This document shows positions 16,943 to 24,875 of a stretch of 36,386 nt of DNA, one piece after another. This DNA is from Asanoa siamensis (GTDB lineage: Bacteria; Actinomycetota; Actinomycetes; Mycobacteriales; Micromonosporaceae): the NCBI RefSeq assembly GCF_016862555.1, contig NZ_BONE01000079.1:1-36386 (forward strand). The letters are read 5' to 3'. A program made the position numbers and the translations under genes. The first letter of the stretch is position 1. The number at the start of each line of letters is the position of its first letter. The notes beneath the pieces are model-generated. The model ran no database searches. It saw only the letters and a list, made by a program, of their open reading frames with translations, and was not told where the DNA came from.

Positions 16943-17167
16943 TCAGCGCCCGCCGAGGAGCGGGTAGGCCCGTTCGATCGCGACCAGGGCCGACACCATT
17001 GCCGGGAGGTCGGTCTGGTCGAGGCCGTCGATCGTGAACCGGAGCCAGTTGCCGTCCCAGTGGTCGTCGGCGTCGGCGTGCACCCGTCCCAGGACGCGCA
17101 CTGTCACGCGGTCACCGTGGGGACGCCCGACTATGAGTTCCAGGGCTTCGGCCACGGCGCTGATCAT
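16943..17167 (-). CDS. Miniature WapI-like immunity-type protein, apparently with in-frame internal deletion
   Basis: 74 residues from ATG 17167. The N-terminal half VTVRVLGRVHADADDHWDGNWL matches the opening of WapI-like immunity-type proteins (GR-H-x-DYWDGNWL). The half after it, RFTIDGLDQTDLPAMVSALVAIERAYPL, matches what I recall as their last 30 residues. The usual ~65-75 residue centre is missing and the join at NWL/RFTID keeps frame. Whether the protein is functional is unknown. It lies 34 bases after the stop of the membrane protein gene and probably shares its transcript. Family assignment is from memory of the motif. Confidence 0.55.
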   Translation of the reverse strand: MISAVAEALELIVGRPHGDRVTVRVLGRVHADADDHWDGNWLRFTIDGLDQTDLPAMVSALVAIERAYPLLGGR

Positions 17168-17201
17168 GCCAGGGTCCGGCGGCGCGTCGCGGTCGCTGCC
17201 G

Positions 17202-17648
17202 TCAGTCCAGGCAGCGGACGTGTACGGCGACGTGTTCCACGTGTTGGCCCGCGGTGGCGCGGTGCAGCACGTCCAACTCGACGCGGCGATGGACATCCGC
17301 GGCTTCGGCGAGGCACGTCGGGTAGGTCGAGTCGCCGTGCACCGTGCCGCCGGCGTCCTCCCAGTTGTCCGCGATGATCGAGTAGAAGACGTCACCCTTC
17401 GACGGGTAGCGGCGCTGCTCGTCTCCGTCGGCCCGGAAGGCGACCAGCCGGGTCTCCTGGTTCGACCAGGTCACCGTGCCGACGAGGTGTTCGGTCCGGG
17501 CCAGGTACGGGTCGTCCGCCAACCACATGCCGCCGGCGCCGAGGATCGCGCCCGCGCCGAGCAGCCCCACCACCGCCAGGACGCGCCATCCACGCGGCGG
17601 AGTCGCCGCCGGCAAAGTGGGGGCCGCATCATCGGTCGTCGTCAGCAT
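17202..17648 (-). CDS. Membrane-anchored protein of unknown function; intact paralogue of the remnant at 31015-31251
   Basis: 148 residues from ATG 17648. A Thr/Pro-rich N-terminus, one hydrophobic helix (WRVLAVVGLLGAGAILGAGG, ~21-40), then an extracytoplasmic domain: HLVGTVTWSNQETRLVAF, GDVFYSIIADNWEDAGGT, STYPTCLAEAADVHRRVELD and a conserved-looking end EHVAVHVRCLD. Similar C-terminal ends occur in uncharacterised actinobacterial proteins as I recall. Two Cys may pair. The last 27 coding bases are identical to those of the broken copy 14 kb away, which lies in the opposite orientation. No function can be assigned. Confidence 0.75.
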   Translation of the reverse strand: MLTTTDDAAPTLPAATPPRGWRVLAVVGLLGAGAILGAGGMWLADDPYLARTEHLVGTVTWSNQETRLVAFRADGDEQRRYPSKGDVFYSIIADNWEDAGGTVHGDSTYPTCLAEAADVHRRVELDVLHRATAGQHVEHVAVHVRCLD

Positions 17649-17696
17649 GGGCGCAGGTTATGCGCCGGCGGCCTGCCCCGTTGCCCCGTGCTCGAC

Positions 17697-19145
17697 TTAA
17701 GCCGTGCGGCCCGTCGAGGCTCCCGGGGCCAGGCGGGCGCCGTTGCGGCCGTCGCGCTTGACGCCGTACATCGCCGCGTCCGCGCGGCGGAGGGCGCGTT
17801 CCGGTGGCTCGTCCTCGTCGACCAGGGCGACCCCGATGCTCACGGTACGGCCGATCGCCCGGGCCGCCGCCGTCAGGCGGTCCGCGATCGTCATCGCCTC
17901 GCTCGGGTGGCGCACCTCCAGGACAGCCACGAACTCGTCGCCGCCGAGGCGGAACAGCTCGTCCGCGTGGCGGAGCGCGTGCTTGAGCGCACGGGACAGG
18001 GCGACGAGGACCGCGTCGCCCTCCTGATGGCCGTACGTGTCATTGATGACCTTGAACTGGTCGATGTCGATCGCCAGCAGCGCCGTGCGGCCCGGGGTGG
18101 CCGAGCGGATCCGCTCGTTGAACGGGCCCTGGTGCCGTAATCCGGTCAGCGGGTCGGACATGGCCAACTCCCGCAACTGCGCGAGCGTACGCAGGCGGTC
18201 CAGGTTGGCCCAGGCGTGCGCCGCGAGCATCTCCATCAGGTTGACCGTCGACGGGTCGGGTTCCATGGTGCGCTCGTCGGCGATCAACATGACGCCGCCC
18301 GCGTCCGCGGGCCCGACCGGCACCCCGATGAGGGTCGCCACGCCCGCGGCGAGCAGCGGCCGATAGACCTGCGGCGGGCAATGGTCCTTCTCACCCAGGG
18401 TGTACGACGAGCCGTGCCTGTGCGCCAGCATCACCATCTCGAGCAGCGTCGACTCGGGCAGCCCCGCCATCACCTGGCGCAGCCTGGCCTCGAAGTCGTT
18501 GGGGAGCACGGTCGGCATGCCGACCCGGATCCGCTCGCCGTCGCCCATCACCAGCACCGCGGCGTCGAGGCCCGACAGGTCGCGGGCGGCGTCGTTCGCG
18601 GCCGCCATCAGCTCCCACTCGGTGGCAGCCGTCGTCAGCGCGCCCGCGTGCCGCAGCAGCTTCTCGCTGCTGTTCTCGGCGGGCGGGCCCCCGAGCCGAG
18701 TGATCCGGTCGCCGAGGCAGGCGGCCACCGCTTCGACCACCGCGCGGGCGTTGTCCACGTCCACGGCGGTCCGCCACTCGACGTTGAGCACGCCGATCGG
18801 CCGGTCGGTCGTGTCCAGGAGCGGGGCACTGACCTCGAGTTGTACGCCCTGGGCGCCGACCGGGATGTAATCCGGATCCGCGCTGACAGCGGTGACGGTC
18901 TGTGTCCGGCCGGTGCGGAAGGCGCGGCCGCAGACGCCGCGGCCCGCCCGCACGGTGGTGAACACCTGCCACGCGCCGGACGCCGCGATGCAGCGCAGGT
19001 TGTCACGCACGGGCAGCAGGGCAGCCGACATCGCGCCGGTGTGGGCGCTGAGTGTCGTCACGGTCACCCGGCAGGCGTCCTCCGCCGACGAGGCGCGGGT
19101 CAGGCGCGCCGTCACGTCGCGGACGATGCGTTCTTGCTCCAGCAC
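17697..19145 (-). CDS. Diguanylate cyclase with two GAF-type sensor domains (GGDEF)
   Basis: Makes cyclic di-GMP from two GTP. From GTG 19145 (VLEQERIVRDV, behind AGAGAG) it is 482 residues; the frame is open to a TTG at 19247, so up to 34 more residues are possible. GAF1 occupies ~15-150 (SAALLPVRDNLRCIAAS...APLLDTTDRPIGVLNVEW). GAF2 occupies ~165-315 (ATLIGVPVGPADAGGVMLIADE). GGDEF runs ~325-480: SDPLTGLRHQGPFNERI, LLAIDIDQFKVINDTYGHQEGD, active site RLGGDEF (~401-405). An RHAD product-inhibition I-site stands five residues before it. It is soluble, with no EAL domain, so an active, feedback-regulated cyclase is expected. The GAF ligands are unknown. Confidence 0.92.
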   Translation of the reverse strand: MLEQERIVRDVTARLTRASSAEDACRVTVTTLSAHTGAMSAALLPVRDNLRCIAASGAWQVFTTVRAGRGVCGRAFRTGRTQTVTAVSADPDYIPVGAQGVQLEVSAPLLDTTDRPIGVLNVEWRTAVDVDNARAVVEAVAACLGDRITRLGGPPAENSSEKLLRHAGALTTAATEWELMAAANDAARDLSGLDAAVLVMGDGERIRVGMPTVLPNDFEARLRQVMAGLPESTLLEMVMLAHRHGSSYTLGEKDHCPPQVYRPLLAAGVATLIGVPVGPADAGGVMLIADERTMEPDPSTVNLMEMLAAHAWANLDRLRTLAQLRELAMSDPLTGLRHQGPFNERIRSATPGRTALLAIDIDQFKVINDTYGHQEGDAVLVALSRALKHALRHADELFRLGGDEFVAVLEVRHPSEAMTIADRLTAAARAIGRTVSIGVALVDEDEPPERALRRADAAMYGVKRDGRNGARLAPGASTGRTA

Positions 19146-19364
19146 GGCAACTCTCTGGTCGGTGACGTACCGCGAAGTCGAGGGATCTTCGCAGCCTACC
19201 GACTGTAGCCGGGCGGTCGCGGCGTGCGGCGCGCAGTGTAGGGACAAACCGGGTCATCCCGGATGCTGGGTGAGCGGTCTCACGATGCGGGCGGAACGGG
19301 AACAAGCCCGCCGGCAGACACCGACGAGCCTGTCTGGCCTGCGGTTTCTCGGCCCGCGCCCGCG

Positions 19365-19463
19365 CGGGCGGGCGCGGAGGCACGGGCATCACGCCCGCGG
19401 GCCGGCGCGGAGGCACGGACATCACGCCCGCGGGCCGGCGCGGAGGCACGGGCGCCGCGCCCG
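19365..19463. repeat. Three tandem 33-bp GC-rich repeats 3' of the PBP gene
   Basis: Units at 19365-19397, 19398-19430 and 19431-19463 share the core GGCGCGGAGGCACGGRCAT with a GCCCGCGGGC palindrome at two junctions. Unit 3 diverges (GCCGCG for ATCACG). The period is 11 codons, and on the minus strand one frame gives a repeated PPRRPAGVM-type peptide, but that frame is not part of a supported gene. They lie about 24 bases after the PBP stop. They could form hairpins in the PBP mRNA 3' end. Confidence 0.8.
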
Positions 19464-19486
19464 CGCCGTGCCGCGCCGGCGCTCCG

Positions 19487-21967
19487 TCAGCCGCCGGGTC
19501 TGCCCGTGCCGGGTCGGCCCGGGCCGTTGCCCGGTGGGTTGCCGCCCGGACCGCCGCCCTTGCCGTTGCTGACCTGGATGACCACCACGCCGCCCTTGAT
19601 CGTGCGGCCGTCCGGCGACGTGCCGGCCGCGGTGCCCGCCGGGCAGCGCGAGTCGACCGGGCTGTTGTCGACGTCGACCTCGAAGCCGGCCGCTCGGATC
19701 CGGGAGCGGGCCGAGTCGATCGAGGAGCACTCGACGTTCGGGATCGAGCGCTGGTCACCGTTGATCATCTTGCTCGTGCCGGGTGGCGTGAAATTCTTGC
19801 TCGGCACCTTCATCGCCCGCATGCCGTCGCGCAGCGTCTCGTAGACCGCCGGGTTGACGATGCCGTGCTCCATGTCGTGCGGCGTGTCCGCGTAGTCCGG
19901 GTCGGCCAGGATGCCCGCCACCGAGAGTTGCTTGGTCATCGTGACCAGCGACGCGGTCTTCTCACCGTCGGTCGTGCCGGACTTGCCGGCCACCGGGAAG
20001 CCCACGACGTCGCGCACGTTGCCGGCCGTCGCGCCCGTGCACCGCGAGGTCGAGGAGCGGTCGCCCAGCGGGCACCGGGCCGCGTCGACGGCCGCGCGCG
20101 CGACCTGCACGTCGAGCGCCTTGCGGCAGCGCGAGTTGGCCACGTCGAGCTTGGCGCCGTCCGGGGCGACGATCTCCACGACCGGGTTGGGCTCGCAGTA
20201 GGTGCCGTCGGCGGCCAGCGTCGCGTACGCGTTGGCCAGGTCGAGCGGCGTCGTCGACGAGACGCCCAGCGTGAAGGCACCCCACTGGTCGGCGTAGTCC
20301 TTGTTGTTGGCGTACCGCGCGTCGCTCTTGGAACGGAACTTGATGCCCATCCGCTTGGCGGCGTCGACCACGTTGGCCGCGCCGGCCTGCTCCTCGAGCG
20401 GCACGAAGAACGTGTTCACGGAGCGACCGAAGCCGGACCACATGTTGTGCACGCCGGCCATGCTCTTGCTGGCGTTCTGTGGACAGTATTTGTTGGTGCC
20501 GCGACAGGCGCTCGGCCCGTTGAACTCCACGATGTACTTCGACTGGTACTGCTCTTTCGCATTGATCGTGTAGCCCAGCGGATAGCCCTTTTCGAGGGCC
20601 GCCACCAGCGTGAAGATCTTGAAGGTCGAGCCGGCCTGATAGCCCGTGATGTCACCGCCACCCGACAACAGCGGGTTGGTCGTGTTGGGGTAAGTGCCGC
20701 GGACCTTGCGCTTCTTCTTGGCCGGGTCGGTGGAGAGCCCGTTCTGCGCGCTGTCGGCCGCGTCGAGCTTGTAGTTGCGGTTGACGGCCAGCGCGCGGAC
20801 GTAACCGGTGCCGGGCTCGATGGCCGCGACCATCAGTGCGTTGGGGTGGTTCTTGGCCGTTTTGTAGTATTGCTCCACATTGGCCTTGGCCGCGTCCTGC
20901 ACACCCGGGTCGAGCGACGTGACGATCTTGTAGCCGCCGCTCTTGAGCCGCCGCTCGCGGTCATAGGTGGTGGCGCCGAACGCCTCCTGGTCCATCCACC
21001 AGCGGTAGAAGAAGTCGCAGAAGAAGCCCCAGCTGTTCTTGGTGGTCGCCACGCAGCCGTTGGGGGCCCGCTTGCCCTTGACCGTCAGCTTGACCGCCTT
21101 GGCCTTGTCGCGCTCCTCGGCGGTGATCGCACCGATCTCGAACATGTTGTCGATGACGTAGTTGCGCCGGTCGACCGCGTACGGGTAGCCCTTCTCGGTG
21201 GTCGGGTCGTACAGCGTCGGGGCCTTCACCATGCCGGCGAGCATGGCGGCCTCGTCGACCGTGAGGTCCTTGGGCAGCTTCGAGAAGTAGACCTGGGCCG
21301 CGGCGTAGATGCCGTAGGCGCCACTGCCGAACGGCGCGGTGTTGAGGTAGCGCTCGAGGATCTCGTCCTTGCCCAGCTCTTTGTCGATCTGGAGCGCGTA
21401 CCGCATCTCCCGGATCTTGCGCTGCGGGGTGTCCTCGGTGGCGGCGACCACGTCCTGCGGGTCGGTCGCCGAGTAGGCGATCGCGAGCCGGACGTATTGC
21501 ATCGTCAGGGTCGACGCGCCCTGCGTGGTCTCGCCGGCCTGGTTGTTGGCGACGAACGCCCGGCCGATGCCCTTGATGTCGACGCCGTTGTGCTTGTAGA
21601 AGTCGTGGTCCTCAGCGGCGATCATCGCCTGCTGCATCGTCTTGGCGACTTCCTTGAGCGGCACGTCGCGCCGGTTCTCGTCATACATCGTCGCGAGCGG
21701 CGTCTTGCCGTTGCGCGCGTAGATGTAGCTGATCTGCGGCGGGCGCTTGAGAGTCAGCTCGGTGGGCAGCTTGTCGAAGGTCTCGACACCCGCCTTGGCG
21801 GCCAGCCCGGACATGGCGACCGCCGGGAACGCGGCGGCCGCGACGACCACCCCGGCGAGCACGCCACAGATGATCAGCGATGCGGCGTTGGCGAAAATGT
21901 TGTGATCACGTCGCCGCATCCAGCTTTTTTTGCGGGGCTTCCCAGCCTGCGCACTCGGCTCACTCAC
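19487..21967 (-). CDS. ponA: Class A penicillin-binding protein (glycosyltransferase-transpeptidase) with PASTA domain
   Basis: Polymerises and cross-links peptidoglycan outside the membrane. 826 residues from GTG 21967. Basic cytoplasmic tail, transmembrane helix ~29-50. GT51 domain with AAEDHDFYKHNGVD (catalytic Glu119), ASTLTMQYVR and RKIREMRYALQ. Transpeptidase with SxxK at GSTFK (Ser447, Lys450), SVN (516-518) and KSGTT (662). C-terminal PASTA-like domain (~725-795, SIPNVECSSIDSARSRIRAAGFEV), then a Gly/Pro-rich tail. Extra Cys pairs in the transpeptidase domain are typical of actinobacterial exported PBPs. Divergent from whiB with a 469-base intergenic, as with recalled mycobacterial ponA2/whiB4. 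Confidence 0.95.
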   Translation of the reverse strand: MSEPSAQAGKPRKKSWMRRRDHNIFANAASLIICGVLAGVVVAAAAFPAVAMSGLAAKAGVETFDKLPTELTLKRPPQISYIYARNGKTPLATMYDENRRDVPLKEVAKTMQQAMIAAEDHDFYKHNGVDIKGIGRAFVANNQAGETTQGASTLTMQYVRLAIAYSATDPQDVVAATEDTPQRKIREMRYALQIDKELGKDEILERYLNTAPFGSGAYGIYAAAQVYFSKLPKDLTVDEAAMLAGMVKAPTLYDPTTEKGYPYAVDRRNYVIDNMFEIGAITAEERDKAKAVKLTVKGKRAPNGCVATTKNSWGFFCDFFYRWWMDQEAFGATTYDRERRLKSGGYKIVTSLDPGVQDAAKANVEQYYKTAKNHPNALMVAAIEPGTGYVRALAVNRNYKLDAADSAQNGLSTDPAKKKRKVRGTYPNTTNPLLSGGGDITGYQAGSTFKIFTLVAALEKGYPLGYTINAKEQYQSKYIVEFNGPSACRGTNKYCPQNASKSMAGVHNMWSGFGRSVNTFFVPLEEQAGAANVVDAAKRMGIKFRSKSDARYANNKDYADQWGAFTLGVSSTTPLDLANAYATLAADGTYCEPNPVVEIVAPDGAKLDVANSRCRKALDVQVARAAVDAARCPLGDRSSTSRCTGATAGNVRDVVGFPVAGKSGTTDGEKTASLVTMTKQLSVAGILADPDYADTPHDMEHGIVNPAVYETLRDGMRAMKVPSKNFTPPGTSKMINGDQRSIPNVECSSIDSARSRIRAAGFEVDVDNSPVDSRCPAGTAAGTSPDGRTIKGGVVVIQVSNGKGGGPGGNPPGNGPGRPGTGRPGG

Positions 21968-21993
21968 CCCGCCAGGGTACGGGAACGCACAAC

Positions 21994-22022
21994 AATCTCG
22001 CGTCCCGCGTTAGGGGCGACAA
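21994..22022 (-). promoter_or_regulatory. Candidate promoter of the PBP gene
   Basis: On the minus strand TTGTCG (22022-22017), 17-base spacer, GAGATT (21999-21994). Transcription would start near 21987, about 20 bases before the GTG. The -35 is fair and the -10 is weak. Confidence 0.35.
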
Positions 22023-22251
22023 CCTCGCAGGCAACATGAGACGGCAAAAGACGACGCGCCGGCAGGCACGTCCTTCCGGGGGCGCCCTCGTTGATGTGTT
22101 ATGCGCACGCTCCGGCGACCGGTCGCAACCGGCCTTGAGGATTCTGCCGGACTGCTGTGGCTCGTGTTGGCTTTTGACCGAATCCAACCAAGATTTTCCG
22201 CGTACGGGACATCTTGGCCGGCCCGTTATCGGGTAGGCGAAGAGTGTCCCA

Positions 22252-22275
22252 GTTGTGATGTATTTATCTGACAAC
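22252..22275. promoter_or_regulatory. Inverted repeat GTTGT-N14-ACAAC upstream of whiB
   Basis: Five-base arms flank an AT-rich spacer containing TATTTATC, followed at once by the perfect palindrome CAACGTTG (22272-22279). This could be a regulator site over the whiB promoter. It does not match the actinobacterial Crp consensus, because only the TGTGA half is present. Confidence 0.3.
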
Positions 22276-22436
22276 GTTGCGTAATCAGACGACTACGGAG
22301 CATGATGGTCCGGCGAGTATCGCGCGCCACCCGCCGTTTCCCGGGGGATACGGATTGGCGGGTGACCGGGGGCAACACCTGCCGACTCGAGGTCGGGGTG
22401 GGTTCGGCAGCGGACTGCAAGGGGGGACGTGGACTG

Positions 22437-22733
22437 ATGGGCATGATCACGGACTGGCCGACTTTGGCGGCATGCCAGAACGGAGACCCGGACGCGCTTT
22501 TCGTACAGGGCGCCGAGCAGAACGTCGCGAAGCGGATCTGCCGGAGTTGCCCGGTGCGATACGAGTGCCTGGCCGACGCGCTGGACAACCGCATCGAGTT
22601 CGGCGTCTGGGGTGGGATGACCGAGCGCGAACGGCGGGCCCTGCTGCGGCGCCATCCGCAGGTGGCCAGTTGGCGCAAGATGTTCGAGGCCGCGCTTCGC
22701 AACAAGGACAAGTCGCCAGTCATGGCTGGCTGA
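22437..22733 (+). CDS. WhiB-family iron-sulfur transcription factor (WhiB4-like)
   Basis: 98 residues from ATG 22437 (ATG 22443 is the alternative). The four cluster ligands are LAACQNG, then ICRSCPVRYEC, i.e. C-x29-C-x2-C-x5-C. The signature turn FGVWGGMTERERRALLRR follows, then a basic C-terminus (SWRKMFEAALRNKDK) for DNA binding. Likely binds a 4Fe-4S cluster sensing oxygen or NO and acts with the primary sigma factor. Its setting between a ponA2-type PBP and two Get3-like ATPases matches recalled mycobacterial whiB4, so that subgroup is likely. The 3' end overlaps the convergent ATPase gene by 14 bases. Confidence 0.93.
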   Translation: MGMITDWPTLAACQNGDPDALFVQGAEQNVAKRICRSCPVRYECLADALDNRIEFGVWGGMTERERRALLRRHPQVASWRKMFEAALRNKDKSPVMAG

Positions 22734-23865
22734 TAGCCGCGCCGATCGTCCGCAGCCCGTCGATGTCGTGCACATCGGCGGGCTGCGCCGTCACCGCCAC
22801 CGTCGGCACGTGCGGGAACTCGGCGGAGAAGCCGGCGGTGACCGCGCGCTCCCGGTCGGCGAGCGCCGCGAGCGAGGCGTGGATGCGCAGCGCCTCCGCC
22901 GTCGGTGCCTGCTCGCCGGACTCGTCGAGCCCGGCCGCGGCGGCCAGGCTGGCGTCGGCGCCCAGCCCGGGCACCTGGCTCCGGTGCACCCGGTTGACGA
23001 CCAGGCCGGCCAGCGGCATGCGCTCCTCGCCCAGCCGGCGGGCGAAGTAGGAGGCCTCGCGGACGGCGTCCGGTTCCGGCGTCGCGACGACCAGGAACGC
23101 CGTCTCGTCGGCCTGCAGGATCTGGAAGGTCTGCTCGGCGCGCTGACGGAAGCCGCCAAACATCGAGTCGAGGGCAGCAACAAACCCTGACAAATCAGTC
23201 AAGAGCTGCGCCCCGAGAACTTTCTGGACGACCCTGGAGAACACCCCGAACGACGCCGTCACCAGGCCGAACACGCTGCGCCCACCGGCCCGGGCCGGTG
23301 CCAGCAGCAGGCGCAGCATCTTGCCGTCGAGAAACCGGCCCAGCCGGGCCGGTGCGTCCAAGAAGTCGAGCGCCGACCGGGAGGGCGGGGTGTCCACCAC
23401 GATCAGGTCCCACTCGCCCTGGGCGTGCAGGTGGCCCAGCTTCTCCATGGCCATGTACTCCTGCGTACCGGAGAAGGTCGAGCTCATCGCCTGGTAGAAG
23501 GGGTTGGCGAAGATCTCCGCCGCCTTCGCCGGATCGGTGTGCGCGAGCACCACCTCGTCGAAGGTGCGCTTCATGTCGAGCATCATCGCGTGCAGCGAGC
23601 CGTCGCCACCCTCGCTGACGCCCTTGACCGGGCGGGGGGTGTTGTCGAGCTCGGTCAGGCCGAGCGACTGGGCCAGCCGGCGGGCGGGGTCGATGGTCAA
23701 CACCACGGTGCGCCGGCCGTGCTGCTCGGCGGCCCGCAGGGCCAGGGCGGCGGCCGTCGTGGTCTTGCCGACCCCACCCGAACCGCAACAGACGACGATG
23801 CGGACGCCCGGATCACTCAGGATCCGGTCGACGTCCAGCCGCGGGGGGTGTAGATCCGAAGACAC
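22720..23865 (-). CDS. Get3/ArsA-like anion-transporting ATPase, second of a pair
   Basis: 381 residues. P-loop IVVCCGSGGVGKTTTAAALAL (~23-43) with the deviant Walker A signature Lys expected in this SIMIBI group, switch I TIDPARRLAQSLGL (A-loop DPA), and switch II VVDTPPSRSALDFLD. Fold ends with VVATPEPDAVREASYFARRL and LAGLVVNRVH. It belongs to the ArsA/Get3 group of dimeric ATPases, but lacks an arsenite metal-site Cys set, so arsenic transport is unlikely. The mycobacterial counterparts (recalled Rv3679-Rv3680) form a heterodimer. It follows the partner gene by ten bases. Confidence 0.88.
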   Translation of the reverse strand: MSSDLHPPRLDVDRILSDPGVRIVVCCGSGGVGKTTTAAALALRAAEQHGRRTVVLTIDPARRLAQSLGLTELDNTPRPVKGVSEGGDGSLHAMMLDMKRTFDEVVLAHTDPAKAAEIFANPFYQAMSSTFSGTQEYMAMEKLGHLHAQGEWDLIVVDTPPSRSALDFLDAPARLGRFLDGKMLRLLLAPARAGGRSVFGLVTASFGVFSRVVQKVLGAQLLTDLSGFVAALDSMFGGFRQRAEQTFQILQADETAFLVVATPEPDAVREASYFARRLGEERMPLAGLVVNRVHRSQVPGLGADASLAAAAGLDESGEQAPTAEALRIHASLAALADRERAVTAGFSAEFPHVPTVAVTAQPADVHDIDGLRTIGAAISQP

Positions 23866-23875
23866 ATGCCCGAGT

Positions 23876-24853
23876 TTATGGGGTCGGAGCAGCTAACAAC
23901 GCGGCGGCGAGCAGGTCGAGGCCCGCGCGATCCACTCCACCGCTCAACAACGGCAGCTCCAGCACCGGCCGGCCCAGCTCGGCGAGGTCGCCGCGGAGGG
24001 AGTCCTCCAGCTCCTGGCGGGTGCGGTGATCACGGACCTCGGCGTACAGGCCGGTCACCGTGGCCTTGTCGGTGGGCAGGCCGGCGGCGGTCAGCCCGCG
24101 GCGCAACTCGGCCTGGGTGACCTTGCCGACGGCGGCCAGCGGCGTCTGCGCCTCGTTGACGATCACCTGCCCGACCGGGATCCGCAGCCTGGTCAGCTCG
24201 TCGATCGCGTCGACCGTCTCCTGGACCGGCATCTCCTCGAGCAGTGTGACCACGTGTACGGCGGTCATCGGCGACCGGAGCAGGGCCTGGACGCCGTCGC
24301 TCTGCGTCTTGATCGGCCCGACCTTGGCGAGCTTGGCGGTCTCCGCGGTGACGTTGAGGAAGCGGCCGATCCGGCCGGTCGGCGGCGCGTCGAGCACGAC
24401 CGCGTCGTACACCCGATGGCCGTTGTGGGTCCGGGTCGTCGACTCCTTGACCTTGCCCGTGAGCAGCACGTCCCGCAGGCCCGGCGCGATGGTCGTGGCG
24501 AAGTCGATGGCGCCCAGCCGGCGCAGGGCCCGGCCCGCGGCACCCAGCCGGTAGAACATCTCGAGGTATTCGAGGAGCGCTTCCTCGGCGTCGATGGCCA
24601 GCACCTTGACCTCGCCGCCGCCGGCCGCACCGGTGATCCGCCGCTCCTCGTAGGGCAGGGGCGGCGTGCCGAAGAGCTGGGCGACGCCCTGCCGGCCCTC
24701 GACCTCGACCAGCAGCGTCCGGCGACCGCCGGCGGCCAGGGCCAGGGCCAGGGCGGCGGCGACGGTGGTCTTGCCCGTGCCGCCCTTGCCGGTCACGATG
24801 TGCAACCGCGCCGGCCAGAGGTCGGCACGCCGGCCGGTCGCGGGTCTCGTCAC
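23876..24853 (-). CDS. Get3/ArsA-like ATPase, first of a pair
   Basis: 325 residues. Walker A HIVTGKGGTGKTTVAAALAL (~18-37), switch I LLVEVEGRQGVAQLFG instead of the DPA form seen in the partner, switch II VVLDAPPTGRIGRFLNV, and a C-terminal VGQVIVNEAQTPL nucleotide-binding turn. Differences between the two ATPases suggest a specialised heterodimer. Upstream of and co-transcribed with the second ATPase. Physiological cargo is not known; roles in envelope or tail-anchored protein handling are only inferred from Get3. Confidence 0.88.
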   Translation of the reverse strand: MTRPATGRRADLWPARLHIVTGKGGTGKTTVAAALALALAAGGRRTLLVEVEGRQGVAQLFGTPPLPYEERRITGAAGGGEVKVLAIDAEEALLEYLEMFYRLGAAGRALRRLGAIDFATTIAPGLRDVLLTGKVKESTTRTHNGHRVYDAVVLDAPPTGRIGRFLNVTAETAKLAKVGPIKTQSDGVQALLRSPMTAVHVVTLLEEMPVQETVDAIDELTRLRIPVGQVIVNEAQTPLAAVGKVTQAELRRGLTAAGLPTDKATVTGLYAEVRDHRTRQELEDSLRGDLAELGRPVLELPLLSGGVDRAGLDLLAAALLAAPTP

Positions 24854-24875
24854 GATGCAAGCGTAAGCGGACAGG

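Larger units (their letters stand above)
21968..22436. other. 469-base divergent intergenic region between PBP and whiB
   Basis: No convincing gene on either strand. It holds the candidate PBP promoter near one end, an AT-richer core (about 22140-22310, containing TTTTGACCGAATCC and TGTGATGTATTTATC) where the whiB promoter probably lies, and a purine-rich AAGGGGGG about 11 bases before the whiB ATG. Such long leaders are usual for whiB genes. Confidence 0.6.

Noticed and set aside
19365-19463. CRISPR array
   Set aside because: The three units are directly adjacent with no spacers.
22252-22275. Crp site upstream of whiB (TGTGA half present)
   Set aside because: The second TCACA half is absent at the required six-base spacing.
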